Of a DNA stretch of 64,000 bases, positions 43,593-55,542 are shown piece after piece (position 1 is the stretch's first letter; each line of letters starts with the position of its first letter). Source of the DNA: Amorphophallus konjac. Its lineage: Eukaryota > Streptophyta > Magnoliopsida > Alismatales > Araceae. Location: assembly GCA_022559845.1 (NCBI GenBank), contig CM040128.1, positions 179,854,413 to 179,918,412 on the forward strand, written 5' to 3'. Both the position numbers and the translations under genes were made by a program. Below the pieces are notes generated by a model that was not told the origin of the DNA, did not search any database, and saw only the letters and a program-made list of their open reading frames with translations.

Positions 43593-44689
43593 GCAGCCGT
43601 TCGATTGAAAGAAGAAGAGGAGGCTTTTGGGGGAGAAGAAAAAAGGAAAAAAAGAAGGGAGAGGTCGAAGGGAAAATCATCGAGGGGAGAGAAAGGGTTT
43701 CTTGCGAGCGAAGCAGGGTTCCCCGGAGTGCCCGTTGCCGCCGTCTTCCCTCCTCCACCTGAAGCCCTCCAGAGCTGGAGAAGAAGAAGGCATCCCGATA
43801 CTCTGTTCTGGGAACAGGTGGGTGCCTGTGTTTCCATTGATTCCCGGCCTTCCTTTCTATCTGTCGAATGTAAGCGAGAGGGGGAGGGATAGAGATGATA
43901 TGAGCCAACCTCTCCCCCCTTCTCCGCATCTTTTCTTTTTTTACTGATTGCTCTTCTGTGAACTCTCCTGCGAGTAGAGCGGTGGCCGTGCCGCGATGCC
44001 GGCACCGAACTCGTAATATGTGCGTGGTTTCCCCCGTCAATGGAATGATAGCATGTCTACATGAATGTGCCAATGGGTTGAATGTTTAGCATCTTGTCCT
44101 CCTCTTCCGGTGCTATTTCGTTCGATGTGTATATATATATGGGTCTTCTTGTATACGGCTTTGAGATCTCAGTTTCTCCAGATTCCGAACGCGCCCTGGT
44201 ATCCCATGGGCTGCATGGATAACCCCTCCCTGGGTCCTCCTCGGCTGTGCCTGTGCATACGTCGCTCTCCGTTTTGATATGAAATCCGACCTTCACCTCC
44301 CCTCCTCTTTGCATTTCTCCACTGTTCAGAGGAGGCCGGTGATGTTTCCGGGGTAGTGAAGCCTGCTTCGCGACTACTGCATCCCAGTCATTTGTGGGTA
44401 TGCGTGTGTAGGTAAGCTTTTCTAGTTGCATATCGATCGCCTCTTTCCGTGACTGCTGTTGCATTCTATTCCATGAATGGCAACCCGGTCTCGTAAGCAT
44501 CAACATCTTGGCCCTCCACCCAGGGAGGGGGATATCTCCCACCGTTCACAGAGCTGCTAATGGGCCGTGGGAACTCAACTCTCGAATGATGGATGTTTCT
44601 CATGAGTCACAAAGCTGATAGCAACAGGGGGCTCCAGCCCAACAATCTCAAACCCGCAGCCCTTCGAGACCCTGTGGTGACCAAGGGGT

Positions 44690-44950
44690 AAATGCTCCTA
44701 GCAGGCTAGTCCTCGGAGCCTCTTTCCCTAAGGGTCTCTCCCTAGTCGGTGCAGTGTATGCTGTAGGTTGCCCACCCCTTGTAGGCCAGTCCTCGGGGTG
44801 TTGCTTCCGTCACGAGCTGCCCCGGTCCTCTGCTTCCACCCACGGAGTTTTGGTGCCCCTCGTACGTCAGTCCTCGGGGTATCCTATCCGTTGGGAATTT
44901 GCTGGTTGTCACCATGGAGACCGGCGGTTTAGGGGCTTACTCTACAGGTG
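44690..44950. repeat. Degenerate 80-bp tandem repeat in Tat2 LTR
   Basis: Three units, each carrying AGTCCTCGGGG or a near match, at 44708, 44788 and 44869 (periods 80 and 81). The rest of the unit has diverged. Confidence 0.6.
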
Positions 44951-45239
44951 AGTATGACCCCTTTCCTCTCCTGCAACCTTTCAGGTTCAGGGGAGATGCT
45001 GCCCAATTTTTGGCAGGTTTTAGATAGGCAAGTCGTCTCTGCGGACTAGCTATAATTGAATATTCATTCTGAATCAGGGACCCTAGTGCTCAAGTATGGA
45101 CCTTGCACTAGCTCATCACTTCATTTTGGTGGGGCTCCGGACCCCAATTAAACAAGCAATCGCCCAACTAACTTCAAAACTCTCAACAGAATCTTAATGA
45201 ACTTAAATGGTTTCAAAATTCATCAAAAATAAGCTAAAA

Positions 45240-45425
45240 CAGCACGGTCCTAATCCGGCACGCCCTAATACGGAGCGGTACCCCCCGCGCCGGATTAACA
45301 GTAGACTCATGGCTTCTTGTTTTTATTTGGTTCGTTCCCGGCGCGCCCTAAACCGGCGCGCCCTAAACCGGCGCGCCCCAAAGCCATCGCGCCGGGCTAA
45401 CCTGGCCATGGCCGCGCCGGATTAA
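45240..45425. repeat. GGCGCGCC cluster in Tat2 U5
   Basis: Includes three direct copies of CCGGCGCGCCC separated by TAAA (about 45349-45380) and inverted CGCGCCGGATTA blocks at both sides. A second dense CpG block in an otherwise AT-balanced LTR. Confidence 0.7.
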
Positions 45426-46319
45426 GCATCTTTCACCTACGTTTGGCTGCACAGGGAAACCTACCCCTACGTGTGGCCGCGTCGGTTTTGAACCCTTATG
45501 CTGTTTTAATCGCTCACTCGCCTCCGGAGCGATCCTCGTCTCCCGTGGTCGGAGTTAATAAACCCTAATTAGTAATAAACTGAATAAGGGAAGGGTTGTT
45601 CGAGTCCGAATCGTCTTGTTATCATGCTTTCACTACCATGTCCGTCAGCACTTCGCTTTCATTATCATGCTTGTGTTACCCTTCTCGTTCCCCTTGGCGG
45701 AGATTAATAAATGTGATTGATCACTGTTTGTTTTCATAACTCTATTGCCATGCTTAGCATAGTCACGAACATCATGCATGCATGCTCGCATAGACACTCG
45801 GGTATATCAAATGGCATTGATGGAAGACTGGGTTACCCCCGATCGGAAGTCTCCGCTATGCGCGATGGTGGTCTTCGGACCTATGTCCTCCACCGCATAC
45901 CAAGGGCCTCCAATTTAATGAACCATGCCTCTCTTGCATGATAGATAAACACATCTCATGTGATCTCGTCATGCTCACAACATCGCATCTTTATTCTGGC
46001 CTCGACAGCCCACTATCTCGGCAATTAATGAAAGGTTTTCCCTCCTCGCAGGGATGTAATTAATGCCATAGCCTTTATGGTATGGTGGACTGCTGGTCCC
46101 GACCGAATCTCACTTTCACCCGACACGGGTCAGAATGAGCGCATAATAAATTTGTCACTCACGTGACTGGCACGCCCGCGCAGTCAATCAGTCAGTTAAT
46201 TGCCAGTCAGTTAATTGATTGATCGACACATGAAATAAACCAAATAAACCCAAATGATAATCATAAATAAATAAAGAAAGAAAACTGGAGAGAATGGAAA
46301 GATCCCATCGTAAACAGTC

Positions 46320-46338
46320 TGGCACGCCCGGTGGGACC
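46320..46338 (+). other. Tat2 primer binding site
   Basis: TGGCACGCCCGGTGGGACC lies three bases after the LTR end. This sequence type is common as the primer site of plant Tat elements. The Tat1 counterpart shares TGGC...CGGTGGGAC. Confidence 0.75.
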
Positions 46339-46432
46339 AGTGTCACCTTTCATCTCTTTGCCGAGATACTTGGGCTTCGAGGCCCTCCCTAAGGCTACTG
46401 ATCGTTGGTTTGTTTGTCTTTACAGGCGAGCA

Positions 46433-49400
46433 ATGACGACGACTGGGTTGACTGGCATCGGCTTCGGCCCTTCCATTATTGCCGGTCACGCGCAAGGGTA
46501 CCTGGCGGTGCCCATGGAGTTCGGTAGCTACCCTGCCGCTGTTGGCTTCCCCAACTTCTTGGGGTTGGCCTTTGTGGATATGCTAGAAGTGGAACCCTCG
46601 GAGTCTGTCGAGGGAACTACAAAGAACGTGGAGCCTCTGAAGGCTCGATGCTGCCACGACTCGCTCAAGAGTCCAACCTCGGTCACCAGCTGCCTGGTGC
46701 ACCATGGTATCCGTGGGGCCCGCCCCAATGATGTCAACAGGAACCCTAGTGGACGCCAGTGTAGGCAGATCTGGAGGAGTACTGCTGTGGTTACCGGAAC
46801 CCTCTCCCAATCCGGCAAGTCTATGATGGTTGGTGGCATGCGCGTCTTCCTCAATGGACGCAGCACGCGGATAGTTCCGGATCGGGTTGTCTCTTCCATC
46901 CCTGTCCGCAACTCATATCAAGCCCTCGCTGGAAGGAGGGCAGAAAGAGAAGAAGCCGGCCATTACGGTCGAGAGAAGTTGGCCCCCAGGCTAAGGAAAT
47001 TTAAGCAGGTGTGGGTCCCCAAGAGGGTCCAACCCGTTCATCAAGCTGCACCTGTCCCCCGCCGTCTTGCTCACGACGGAGTGGAAGGAAAGAGAGGAAG
47101 GGGCCTGGCCCCGAAAGAGGAAGAAGTGGTTGCGGACCCTCCGCACGGCAAAAGTTTTTGGGCCTGTGCCCATCAAGCCAACGTCCCAGCTGTGGGACGA
47201 AGGTTCCAACGACCTGCCGACGGAGCTCGGCTAGCTTATACCCCTCCTGTGGGAGGTCGGCAACTGTCCCCCTTGTTACATCAAGAGCGGGGTCAAGAAG
47301 AGATGACCTGTCTGGTCAGGAACTATTTTCGAGGGCTAGGCAGCCCCTCGCTTGGGCAACAGCGACTGATGCAAGCAGCCGCCGCCAATGAAGACTACTG
47401 CCCGTCAATGGCAGATGAAGAAGATGTAGGAGAAAGAATGATGGTGTCATCAGTCGACGATAATGGATATGATAACGGCTTCGAGATCAAAGCCGATGAA
47501 GCCGTCCCCAAGCGGGAAGAAAGAAGAAGGACTTCTGTGTTCAAGAGGCTGACCTTCCCGCATCAGGCTAAGAGAAGGGCCCATCGACAGAGAAGAGAGA
47601 TACATGTTTTTACCTGCAACATGGCTGGTATACCCAACCGATATGGGGGGCTTCCCGAAGACCCCCACGAGTTGGCTAAATTGGCCGCACGGCCGGGGCC
47701 GAATACTCACATAATAGAAGTAGCAAGGGAGCTCCTGATGATGACTAAGGGAAAACAACCCCGGGTCTACCACCAGTGGGATGATAAGGCCCCCATCCTG
47801 AGCGCCAATGTGGTGACGGCGGAAGAAGAAGATGACGTCGCCCTCGACATCCTGCCCGAGGGTACGTCCGGGGAGACATCGGAAGTTATCCCCACTATAG
47901 CAACTATGGACCCATCAGTCTTGATACTACTTCAGAAGTATCGGCAAGAGATAGACTTGCTAAAGAAGCAGCTGATGGAGAAAACTGAACAGTCCTCAGC
48001 TTCCAAACCACCCGAAGTCCAGGGTGAATCATGCCGGGGAGCGGTTCATCATGACGACCCTCCGCCGCTCTACACACTGCCTCAGTCGTCAGAGCCAAGC
48101 ATGGCGACAACGCAACAGCGGCCACCACAGCTCTAGCCGCTGCTACCACCGGTGCTCCCTCAAGTGCACCAGACACCCCCGCTGCTGCGTCCTCCACAGG
48201 CGACCACTCTGGTCACCCCGTACCTGCAGCCAGCACACTTCTACCCAGAGCCAGTTGACCCTGCAGTCATGAACCGGATGATGGTGGAAAGAATGATCAA
48301 GTTGAAGCTCGCCGAAAGGGGTGAAGGTGACTACGTCACGTTTGATGCCTATCGGGTGCCATACCCGCAACACCATGCTGCTAAGCGGCTTCCCCCGGGA
48401 ATCAACAAGCCACCCAAGTTTGACAAATTCAACGGGAAGGGGTCTTCGAGAGAACACATCGCCTATTATATGACTGTCATGGGCGACTTGGCCACTGACG
48501 AGTCATACCTGCTAAAGTTTTTCGGATCCTCGCTGACGGGGCTCGCATTTGAATGGTATTCCAGCCTCTCGGTCGGGTCGATCAGCGACTGGCCAGATAT
48601 GCAGAAGAAGTTCAGAGAAAGATTCCATGTTACAGAGAGGGAGGTCATAGTGGCCGAACTCTACTCAACGAAGCAGAGGGCCAATGAGACAGCCCTCGAT
48701 TATATCAAGAGGTGGAGGAACCTCAGAATGAGGTGCAAGCGGCCCCCGCATCAGGAGGACGCTGTGCAAATATGCAAATAGAATCTTAGAAGGGAGGTTC
48801 TAGAAAAGATGATGGGAATAGAAATACGATCGTTTGATCGATTGAACAATGTCGTGACCGAGGTGGAAGCTTTTCTGGCCAGACCTGCCCCTACATCTAC
48901 TGCCGGCACGACCCAGAAGGGCAAGGCGGTGGAGCGGCGCTCGTCGCCTAAAGAAGCAAACGCTCTTGACATAAAGGTGTTCGAACAACAGAAAAGTGAA
49001 GGCAAGAAGGGAATCACCCCACAGCCTGCAGAAGCCCCAGACGGTAAAGAAGGTCCTTCGCTGAGGGACAAGATGAAGAAGGCCTATTCATTTCCAAAGG
49101 ACAAGACCCGGGTTCTGTTTGACTGGGTAACGGAATATGGCATGGTCACCCTGCCAGAGCCAAGGAGGCCGGAGGACCTTAAGAGAAAAGACAGCCCAAG
49201 ATTCTGCCCCTACCACCAGATGTTGGGGCATCCAATCGAAGACTGCTATGTTTTCAAGGACATCATCGAAGGGATGGTGAAGAAAAATGAGATCGAGCTG
49301 GGAGAGTACAAAGTGGATCCTCCTCAACCACATGAAGCCCCTCGGAGGAGGGCAGGAGTCAACATGATCTCCCTATACCAGGCACTGCCCGAGGAGATCT

Positions 49401-50188
49401 CTGAGACAAGTACGCGGAGCACCTATGAAGCTCATTTCTTGGAGCCCGCGAAAGAACAGCAGGGATGGCAGCAGGTCCCTGTGAAGCATAAGAAAAGGAG
49501 GGCACCCCGCCCGAAAGAGGGGGCACATATCCGTGGTGTTACACCCCGGCCTGCTCCGCCAGTTGTGGCACCCGTATGGATCACTCCACCTACAACTGTC
49601 AGGATACCTACACATAATCGGAGGAGACAAACTCCGCTGCCAGTTATTAAGGAAACCAATCCTGGGGTCCGTCGACTGCAAAACCTCATTGAGGGGCTAG
49701 ACGAGTACGTGCAGCCCGAATTGAAGCCCTTGCTGGTGCGGGACCACGTCCCGTGGCAAGAACTAGAGCAGCTCTCACCCGAACAAAAGGAGGAAGCTGA
49801 AGCGGCGCCCGATAAAGAGGGCAGTCTGTTCTGGGGGCACCCGCCCGCTGAAGCAAAAAAGAAGAAGAGACAAAAGAAGAAGAAAAGGAAGGTCGCTGAG
49901 GCCGATAAAGTGCAGATTGTCTCCTGTCATACTCTATCAGCACTCTTCAACCTGCCCGGAGAGGAGGAAGAAGAGGAAATTTGTTTCACACCCCATGCTG
50001 GGGGAGGCAAGGCCGAGGCTGCAACTGCTGCACATGCCACCCGGTCAAGCCGAAAATGGGGGCGCCAGTCGCCACCCAACCACAACATCATGTTCAGGGG
50101 GGAGAAACCCTACAAAACACCTCCGCCGGAGGTCAAGGGAATCCAAATCCCTCCTCTGCCAGGCCTATATAACAAGAGCGGGGGCTAG
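46433..50188 (+). pseudogene. Tat2 gag
   Basis: The ATG at 46433 directly follows a splice-acceptor-like TTTGTTTGTCTTTACAG. The frame is also open back to 46331. The product has a long basic N-terminal region of unknown role, then a coiled-coil-like stretch (LLQKYRQEIDLLKKQLMEK). The gag core follows (FNGKGSSREHIAYYM, LTGLAFEWYSSLS, WPDMQKKFRERF, ALDYIKRWRNLR). Next comes a Cys/His cluster (CPYHQMLGHPIEDCYVF) and a Lys-rich segment (KKKRQKKKKRKVAEA). In-frame TAG codons at 48134, 48779 and 50186 are the only interruptions. It would form the particle and bind RNA. Confidence 0.85.
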
Positions 50189-52159
50189 GGGGTCCCTTCA
50201 TTTCTTGAATTCATGAAGATGTCGAAGGGGAAGCAGCCTTGCCAGGAGGCTAACCCTACACCCGGGGACGTTCACCCGCAGCTAGCTCAATCTGCCGAAG
50301 ATCCAAGTGCAGATCGAGTTTGCCCCGCAGCAGCTAACAAAGAACACCCAGGAGTCGGTACCAGCCAGAAGGGTGCCGAATCTCAGGAAGATGAAGCAGG
50401 TCCATCAGGGCCCGCAAACCAAGACTTCCCCAAGTCTAGATGGGCTGAAGAGATGAAGCTCTCCCATGTCCGAGCTGGGAGCCGAATAATGAAGCTACTC
50501 AAGAAGCTCCCTGCTTGATTTATAATCTGGGAGATCCTTTCTTTGAGTGAAGAAACTCGACAGGCGATTATTACTGCTCTCCAGACGCCTGCTCATTTTG
50601 AGACATGTCTGGCTGAAGCAATGCCGGAGGCTAGCATGACCTTCACTCCAGACGATATGCTGCTGCCCACCATCAGCCACAACAGGCCGCTGTATATGAA
50701 GGGGCACCTGAATGGAAGGGAGCTGAACAGGATTCTAGTTGATCCCGGTGCAGCGGTCAACATCCTGCCTTATAGAATATACGAGAGGCACCACTTTAAC
50801 GTGCATCTCGAGAAAGTCGGGCATATGCGTATCACCGGCTTCAATCAAAAATGTGAAGTGTCAATGGGAGTGGCAGAGTTCACCCTCACCTTAGTAGATT
50901 TCACTATGATGGTGCAGTTCCATGTCATTGACTCCCGCACCTCGTACAAGGCACTGCTCGGCCGCCCATGGCTGCATGAAAATATGGTGGTGCCCTCCAC
51001 GCTCCACCAATGCATCAAGTACAGTCTCCAAGGGAAGGAGGAGAGGATATTTACAGACCCCCACCCGTTCGAGGTGTTTGAATGTCATTTGGCGGATGCC
51101 AACCTATATACAGGGCCTTCCCAGAAGACCTTTGAAGCTAAGACCCCCGCGGGGGCATCCAGAAGCACGTCTGGCGGCAGTTGGTATCCACCACCGCCGC
51201 GCGGGTATGTCAAGCCCAAGGTGGTCTCCCATATCACAGCCTCCGGGGACGTGGGCAGAACAACACCCCCAACATTATACCCTAAAGCTAACGAAGTACG
51301 GGTCGCTCGGCGGCACAATCATATTGAAATACCAGATGGCCTCACCAAGCCAACTCCCGGCCTTTATAACCCTACTGTCAAGCCTTTCAGAACTTGGGAG
51401 GTGGCACAGGAAGAGGGACCTAGCATCTTGTTCTATACGGTTGAAGAACACCCTACTCGGGAAGACACAGACTGCAGCCTCCCCGAAGATATAAGCAACC
51501 CATCGGTTCCCGTCAAGGGTCTGGCATTCACAACTTATCGGATGGCCAGGATGTTTCAGAAGCAACACATTCCCCCCGATCAATCTCAAAAGCGCAAGGA
51601 AGCTTTCCAGAAAATGTGGTATCCTGTAAATCTGGATAAGGAAATGAGACGTGTCTCTCAACATCCGGGGTTGAGCTTCACCCTGGAAGAATATTATTAC
51701 AGTGGGCGATACGAGGTGGATACCATCTCCGCCTTCTATCCTGCTGAAGATAGCCCGCTGGGGGCAACTTTTGATGAATACCCGGTGGAAGCTGAGCATG
51801 TTGAACTGGCTCAGCCCGAAAATCAAGAAGTAGAGACCGCGGCCCCCTGCCGATGCTGGGAGCAGGTCTACCCTGAAGAGGCGGCCCTTCAAGCCAAATT
51901 TGATACGGCTAGCAGCAGTGAAGCCGAAGATACTGAAGAAGTAGGAATTTCTCCCTCTAATAGAGTCCTACTAATGATAACTTCAGCACCCCTTCTGCCG
52001 ATCGGGGAAGCCTCGGTCGACTCCGATCAAGAGGAACACGCTGCCAAGAAAGAAAAAGTCACTTCTACAGAAGATACAACTGCCCCAGAAGGCGAGACCT
52101 CCTCAACTTCTGCTACAAAACCGGGATGCTGTCCGAGCCCAGCAATAAACAAATACTAG
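50189..52159 (+). pseudogene. Tat2 aspartic protease region
   Basis: Continues in the gag frame. A 101-codon stretch (50213-50518) ends at a TGA, then 538 codons from 50543 include the retropepsin site D67-P-G-A (DPG in place of the usual DTG/DSG) followed by AVNILPYRIY, and ALLGRPWLH near residue 140. A long acidic C-terminal region leads toward RT. Gag and protease share one frame; RT is in another. The DPG variant occurs in some Tat-like elements; whether it is active is uncertain. Confidence 0.8.
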
Positions 52160-52296
52160 CCTGTCACGGCTGCAACCTCATCTACAAAGACTGAAGCTGC
52201 TCTCTCACCTTGGGAGCTGCAACGGCAGTGGATTTGCTAATAGAACAATCCTAGCAGCCGCTAGTACAAGAAACAGAGAATCCTCAAGAGGCTCTG

Positions 52297-53096
52297 ATGA
52301 TGTCAGATGAGGAAGTTGAAGAACTCGACCCTCAAGATGATATTCCAGACTTCGTTGACCTCCAGCCGGCACCTCCGGAGATAGAAGACGGAGGCCAAGC
52401 CACAATCGACGAATTGATAGAAGTCAACTTGGGAAATGAGGAGGACCCTAGGCCTACCTTCCTCAGTGCCCAACTGTCCCCAGAAGAACGGGAGCTGTAC
52501 ACCTAGCTGCAGCTAGAGTACCGGGATTGCTTCGCCTGGACTTACAAAGAAATGCCCGATCTAAATCCCGCTGTCTCACAACATGAGATGGTAATCAGCC
52601 CTGAGGCCGAGCCGGTGAAGCAACCACCGCGGCGCATGAGGCCAGAACTCATTACTCAAATTTATGCTGAAGTCGACAAGCTTATTGACGTGGGATTTGT
52701 TGAAGAAAACCAATACACCACATGGCTGGCGAATATCATCCCCGTGAAAAAGAAGAATGGACAGATCCAGATATGTGTCAACTTCCGAGATCTAAATAAA
52801 GCCTGCCCCAAAGATGACTTTCCGGTGCCAATAACGGAAGTCATGATCGATGCTACAACCGGGCATGAGGCCCTATCATTCATGGACGGGTAATCCGGTT
52901 ACAACTAGATTTGGATCACGAAGCATGACCGAGTTCACACTGCCTTCCGAACCCCTAAAGGCATGTATCACTATAAGAGGATGCCGTTTGGACTAAAGAA
53001 TGCTGGCGCAACTTATCAGCGCGCAATGACCAAAATCTTTGATGAGTTGCTCTACCACAAGGTCGAGTGCTACATAGATGATCTGGTGGTCAAAAT
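52297..53096 (+). pseudogene. Tat2 reverse transcriptase, N-terminal part
   Basis: Acidic lead-in (EVNLGNEEDPRP), then RT motifs: ICVNFRDLNKACPKDD, SFMDG-stop-SGYN-stop-I, MPFGLKNAGATYQRAM and the catalytic C-Y-I-D-D-L-V-V-K. Stops at 52504 (TAG), 52891 (TAA) and 52906 (TAG) interrupt one frame. The motif-A first Asp appears as Asn (ICVNFRD versus ICIDFRD in Tat1), which would inactivate the enzyme. The frame is cut after VVK by the TR-GAG insertion and resumes at 60696. Confidence 0.88.
53092..53096. other. Target-site duplication (AAAAT), left
   Basis: AAAAT before the TR-GAG LTR matches AAAAC at 60696-60700 in four of five bases; the difference is a C-to-T change. Skipping the insertion restores the RT reading frame. 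Confidence 0.8.
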
Positions 53097-55495
53097 TGAT
53101 GGGGGCATCTCTCGCCCCATATATTTTCAAAGCCCCGGTTGCACGCCAGCATGGTTCCATTACATCCGTCACATTTTTCTAAGTCAATTCATGTAACTTT
53201 CATATTTTCTTTGAGTCATATTTATGTAATTTTCCTTTTATTTGAGTCTTGTACCTAGGTTAATGAGTCATTTACCTAGGTTAAGTGTCATTATGTTGAT
53301 AGATTAGTTTATGGGCCCAATTGATTGGGCTTGGCTCAAGGGCACCCCCTTCCCTTAGTTATTTGTCATTGTGTTAAGAGTCAAGGTCTTTTGTAGAAAT
53401 GTGGGTTGCCTATATATAGGACCCCATTTCCTCCATTTGAACTAATGAGTCAATGAATGAAAAACTTGCCATTTTGAGAGTTTACACTTCTTATCTAGTA
53501 GAGAGATTCCATTTTTTGGGTGAGAGACCCTAGGGGAGAGATTCCCCACCCATCCCTCTCTTAATCTCTCTTTTTCACTCCCCTTTCTCTCTCCTCCACA
53601 CCCAATTTTAAAAATTTTCTCTCTCCTCCCTTCCCAACCACCACTCTCCCACCTACCCCCATTAAAGACCACTCCCCTTCCCCACACATCCCATTACTCC
53701 ACCCCCTAGTCCCAAGAGAGCTTCCACCAATCCTAGCTCCACCTCCCAACCCCCACTACCCCACCCACTTCCCCAAGCACCCTTCCCACTACCCAAAGCA
53801 GCCCTCCACCTTCCCAAGACACCTCTTCCCATCCCCAAGACCACCATTGACCACCCCACATTAAAGGAAATTCAAACTCACATGCCCTCCACCCACTTGT
53901 GCCCCCCCCCACCTTCCTCCTTCTCCCTCCAAGCCCAAATTCGTAGCTCCTCCTCCCACCACCTGTTAGACCCCCTTCCAGACCCTATTCTTCCCTTCCC
54001 ACACCTTGGAACATGCCCTCCTAGACCCCCTCACAGCCAGGGTTCTCCCCACACTCATCCACCTCCATTTCCCCTCCCATATACCCCATTTCACCCCACC
54101 ATCTTCAACCTCCAGTTTTTAGTTCACTGGCAACATAAGAGTAGCAGTTTGTAGAGGCGACCTCAACCACATCCCAGAGAATCTGAAGGCCCAAGAGGTA
54201 TCCACGGAAGCATCTACTTGTCTTATTCGCAACGGCGGTGGTCTCGTCCCCTTCCGAGCTCCGAGCAGATCGGGAGATCCGTTCTCCTACAACTGCGCAG
54301 AGCTGCCCCTGCTGAGCACCTGAGCCATAGTAGAAGCTCTGCCACGACGAACCTTGGAAGATTCAGGCCACAAGTTCTTCTGCAAAGTTGTTCCTCTTCC
54401 AGTCTACTTTCAGAATCAAGAAGTGTAACTTCTATCGACGTTCTTGGGCCATAGTTATTATTTTTTCCCCTCGGGTACGCGGTTCAGCTTCCCACAGCCT
54501 GCACCGACCTGTCATCATTGTTCAGAGCCCCTTGTCTTCTCCCGCATCGTTTAGCTTCCTCGTCAATTTTTTTGCGAAGAGGACTCGTCCACGATTCCAA
54601 AAACTCCAGCGGTGCTTGATTCTGAGTTCGGGAGCTGATGGGGCATCCCCTGCAACCTGCTGTTGGCCGCCAGAAGCTGCCAGTCCAAGAATCTGCCTCC
54701 CTGCTCGGGCCTCCACCCAGACCAGCGTCGGCGCCAGAAGAAATCAAAAAAATTTGGACGACTTCCCTGGCCTCCTACGAAGATTTTCCAGGTGGTTTCA
54801 TCCCCAACAAAATTCTGCATCAGTCGCAACAACCATTTCTTCGATCATCTATCAGCACCCACAGAACGTGGACAGAACTAGCAACCTCCCATCTTCGGTG
54901 TTCCTTTCTCAAGTTCCCCTCCCCGCTTGACCGGCTGAAGGCCCCTCCCTATGTGAAGGTAGTTTTAGTTGTAATATCATCTAACCCCCACCCCAAGATC
55001 CCCCTCCTGCGAGAGGTGTAGTATTGTAATCATTTGGGTAGGTCAAGCTACCCCGACGCGGCGTGTGGGGATCCACCCGCCTCCCCGCTCACCCTCGTCT
55101 CCGAGCGGGACCGGTTTCTTCAAACCGGTCGAGTAAGTGTTCCAAACTTTACTCTAATTTGTGCTTGTTCTTTCAATATTAGTTCATAAACTCCGCTGGC
55201 CGTGAATGAGAGCCCGATCCTTAAGCTCCTTTGCTATAAGTGATCACCGTGGGAAAAGAGTGGAACCCGTGCCCTCGGCACGACGTCGGTTCCCTTGAAT
55301 TGGGCTGCCATTACCCTTGGGAATCAACTTAGGCCTTGCTGGCCCTCTACCAGCTAGGGCCCAGCCCACACAACCTCCACTTGGCATTGCCAAGTTACCC
55401 GGGGTCTTGGTGAGCATCGGGTGAGCGGTCGCCGACATCGGTCCATTTGATTGCGATTGTGCTTGTTTGTTTAAGTCCTTGGTTGTGTCACATCA
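53097..55495 (+). repeat. TR-GAG 5' LTR (2399 bp)
   Basis: TGATGGGGGCATC...GTCACATCA. TATA box at 53411-53419 (TATATATAG). Downstream is a roughly 600-base C/T-rich tract (about 53520-54110). No coding content is supported; the short ORFs recur in the 3' LTR. Confidence 0.92.
53411..53419 (+). promoter_or_regulatory. TATA box of TR-GAG 5' LTR
   Basis: TATATATAG, repeated at 58610-58618 in the 3' LTR. It sits about 310 bases from the LTR start. Confidence 0.65.
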
Positions 55496-55497
55496 AT

Positions 55498-55508
55498 TGG
55501 TATCAGAG
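55498..55508 (+). other. TR-GAG primer binding site
   Basis: TGGTATCAGAG two bases after the LTR end, complementary to initiator tRNA-Met. Confidence 0.85.
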
Positions 55509-55542
55509 TAAGTTTTAGACTTGTCTCTACTAAGTCTAGTCC

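Larger units (their letters stand above)
42717..46316 (+). repeat. Tat2 5' LTR (about 3.6 kb)
   Basis: Begins TGTTGGCACCC (Tat-type start) and ends GTAAACA three bases before the primer site. It holds a TATA box, two GGCGCGCC-rich clusters (43430-43565 and 45240-45425), a degenerate 80-bp tandem repeat and several good splice-donor-like sites. The start is inferred from the motif, since the second LTR is outside the window. Confidence 0.65.
42717..53096 (+). mobile_element. Tat2: Tat-lineage element, 5' portion
   Basis: 5' LTR, primer site, gag, protease, linker and RT up to just past the YxDD box. Here a TR-GAG element is inserted. The remainder resumes at 60696. Nonsense codons interrupt an otherwise preserved frame through gag and protease. 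Confidence 0.85.

Noticed and set aside
44057..44542. 161-codon minus-strand ORF in the Tat2 LTR
   Set aside because: No domain and no homologous frame elsewhere; lies in LTR R/U5 opposite to transcription.
46528..46911. Minus-strand ORF of 127 codons in Tat2 gag
   Set aside because: Shadow of the gag reading frame, with no recognisable protein.
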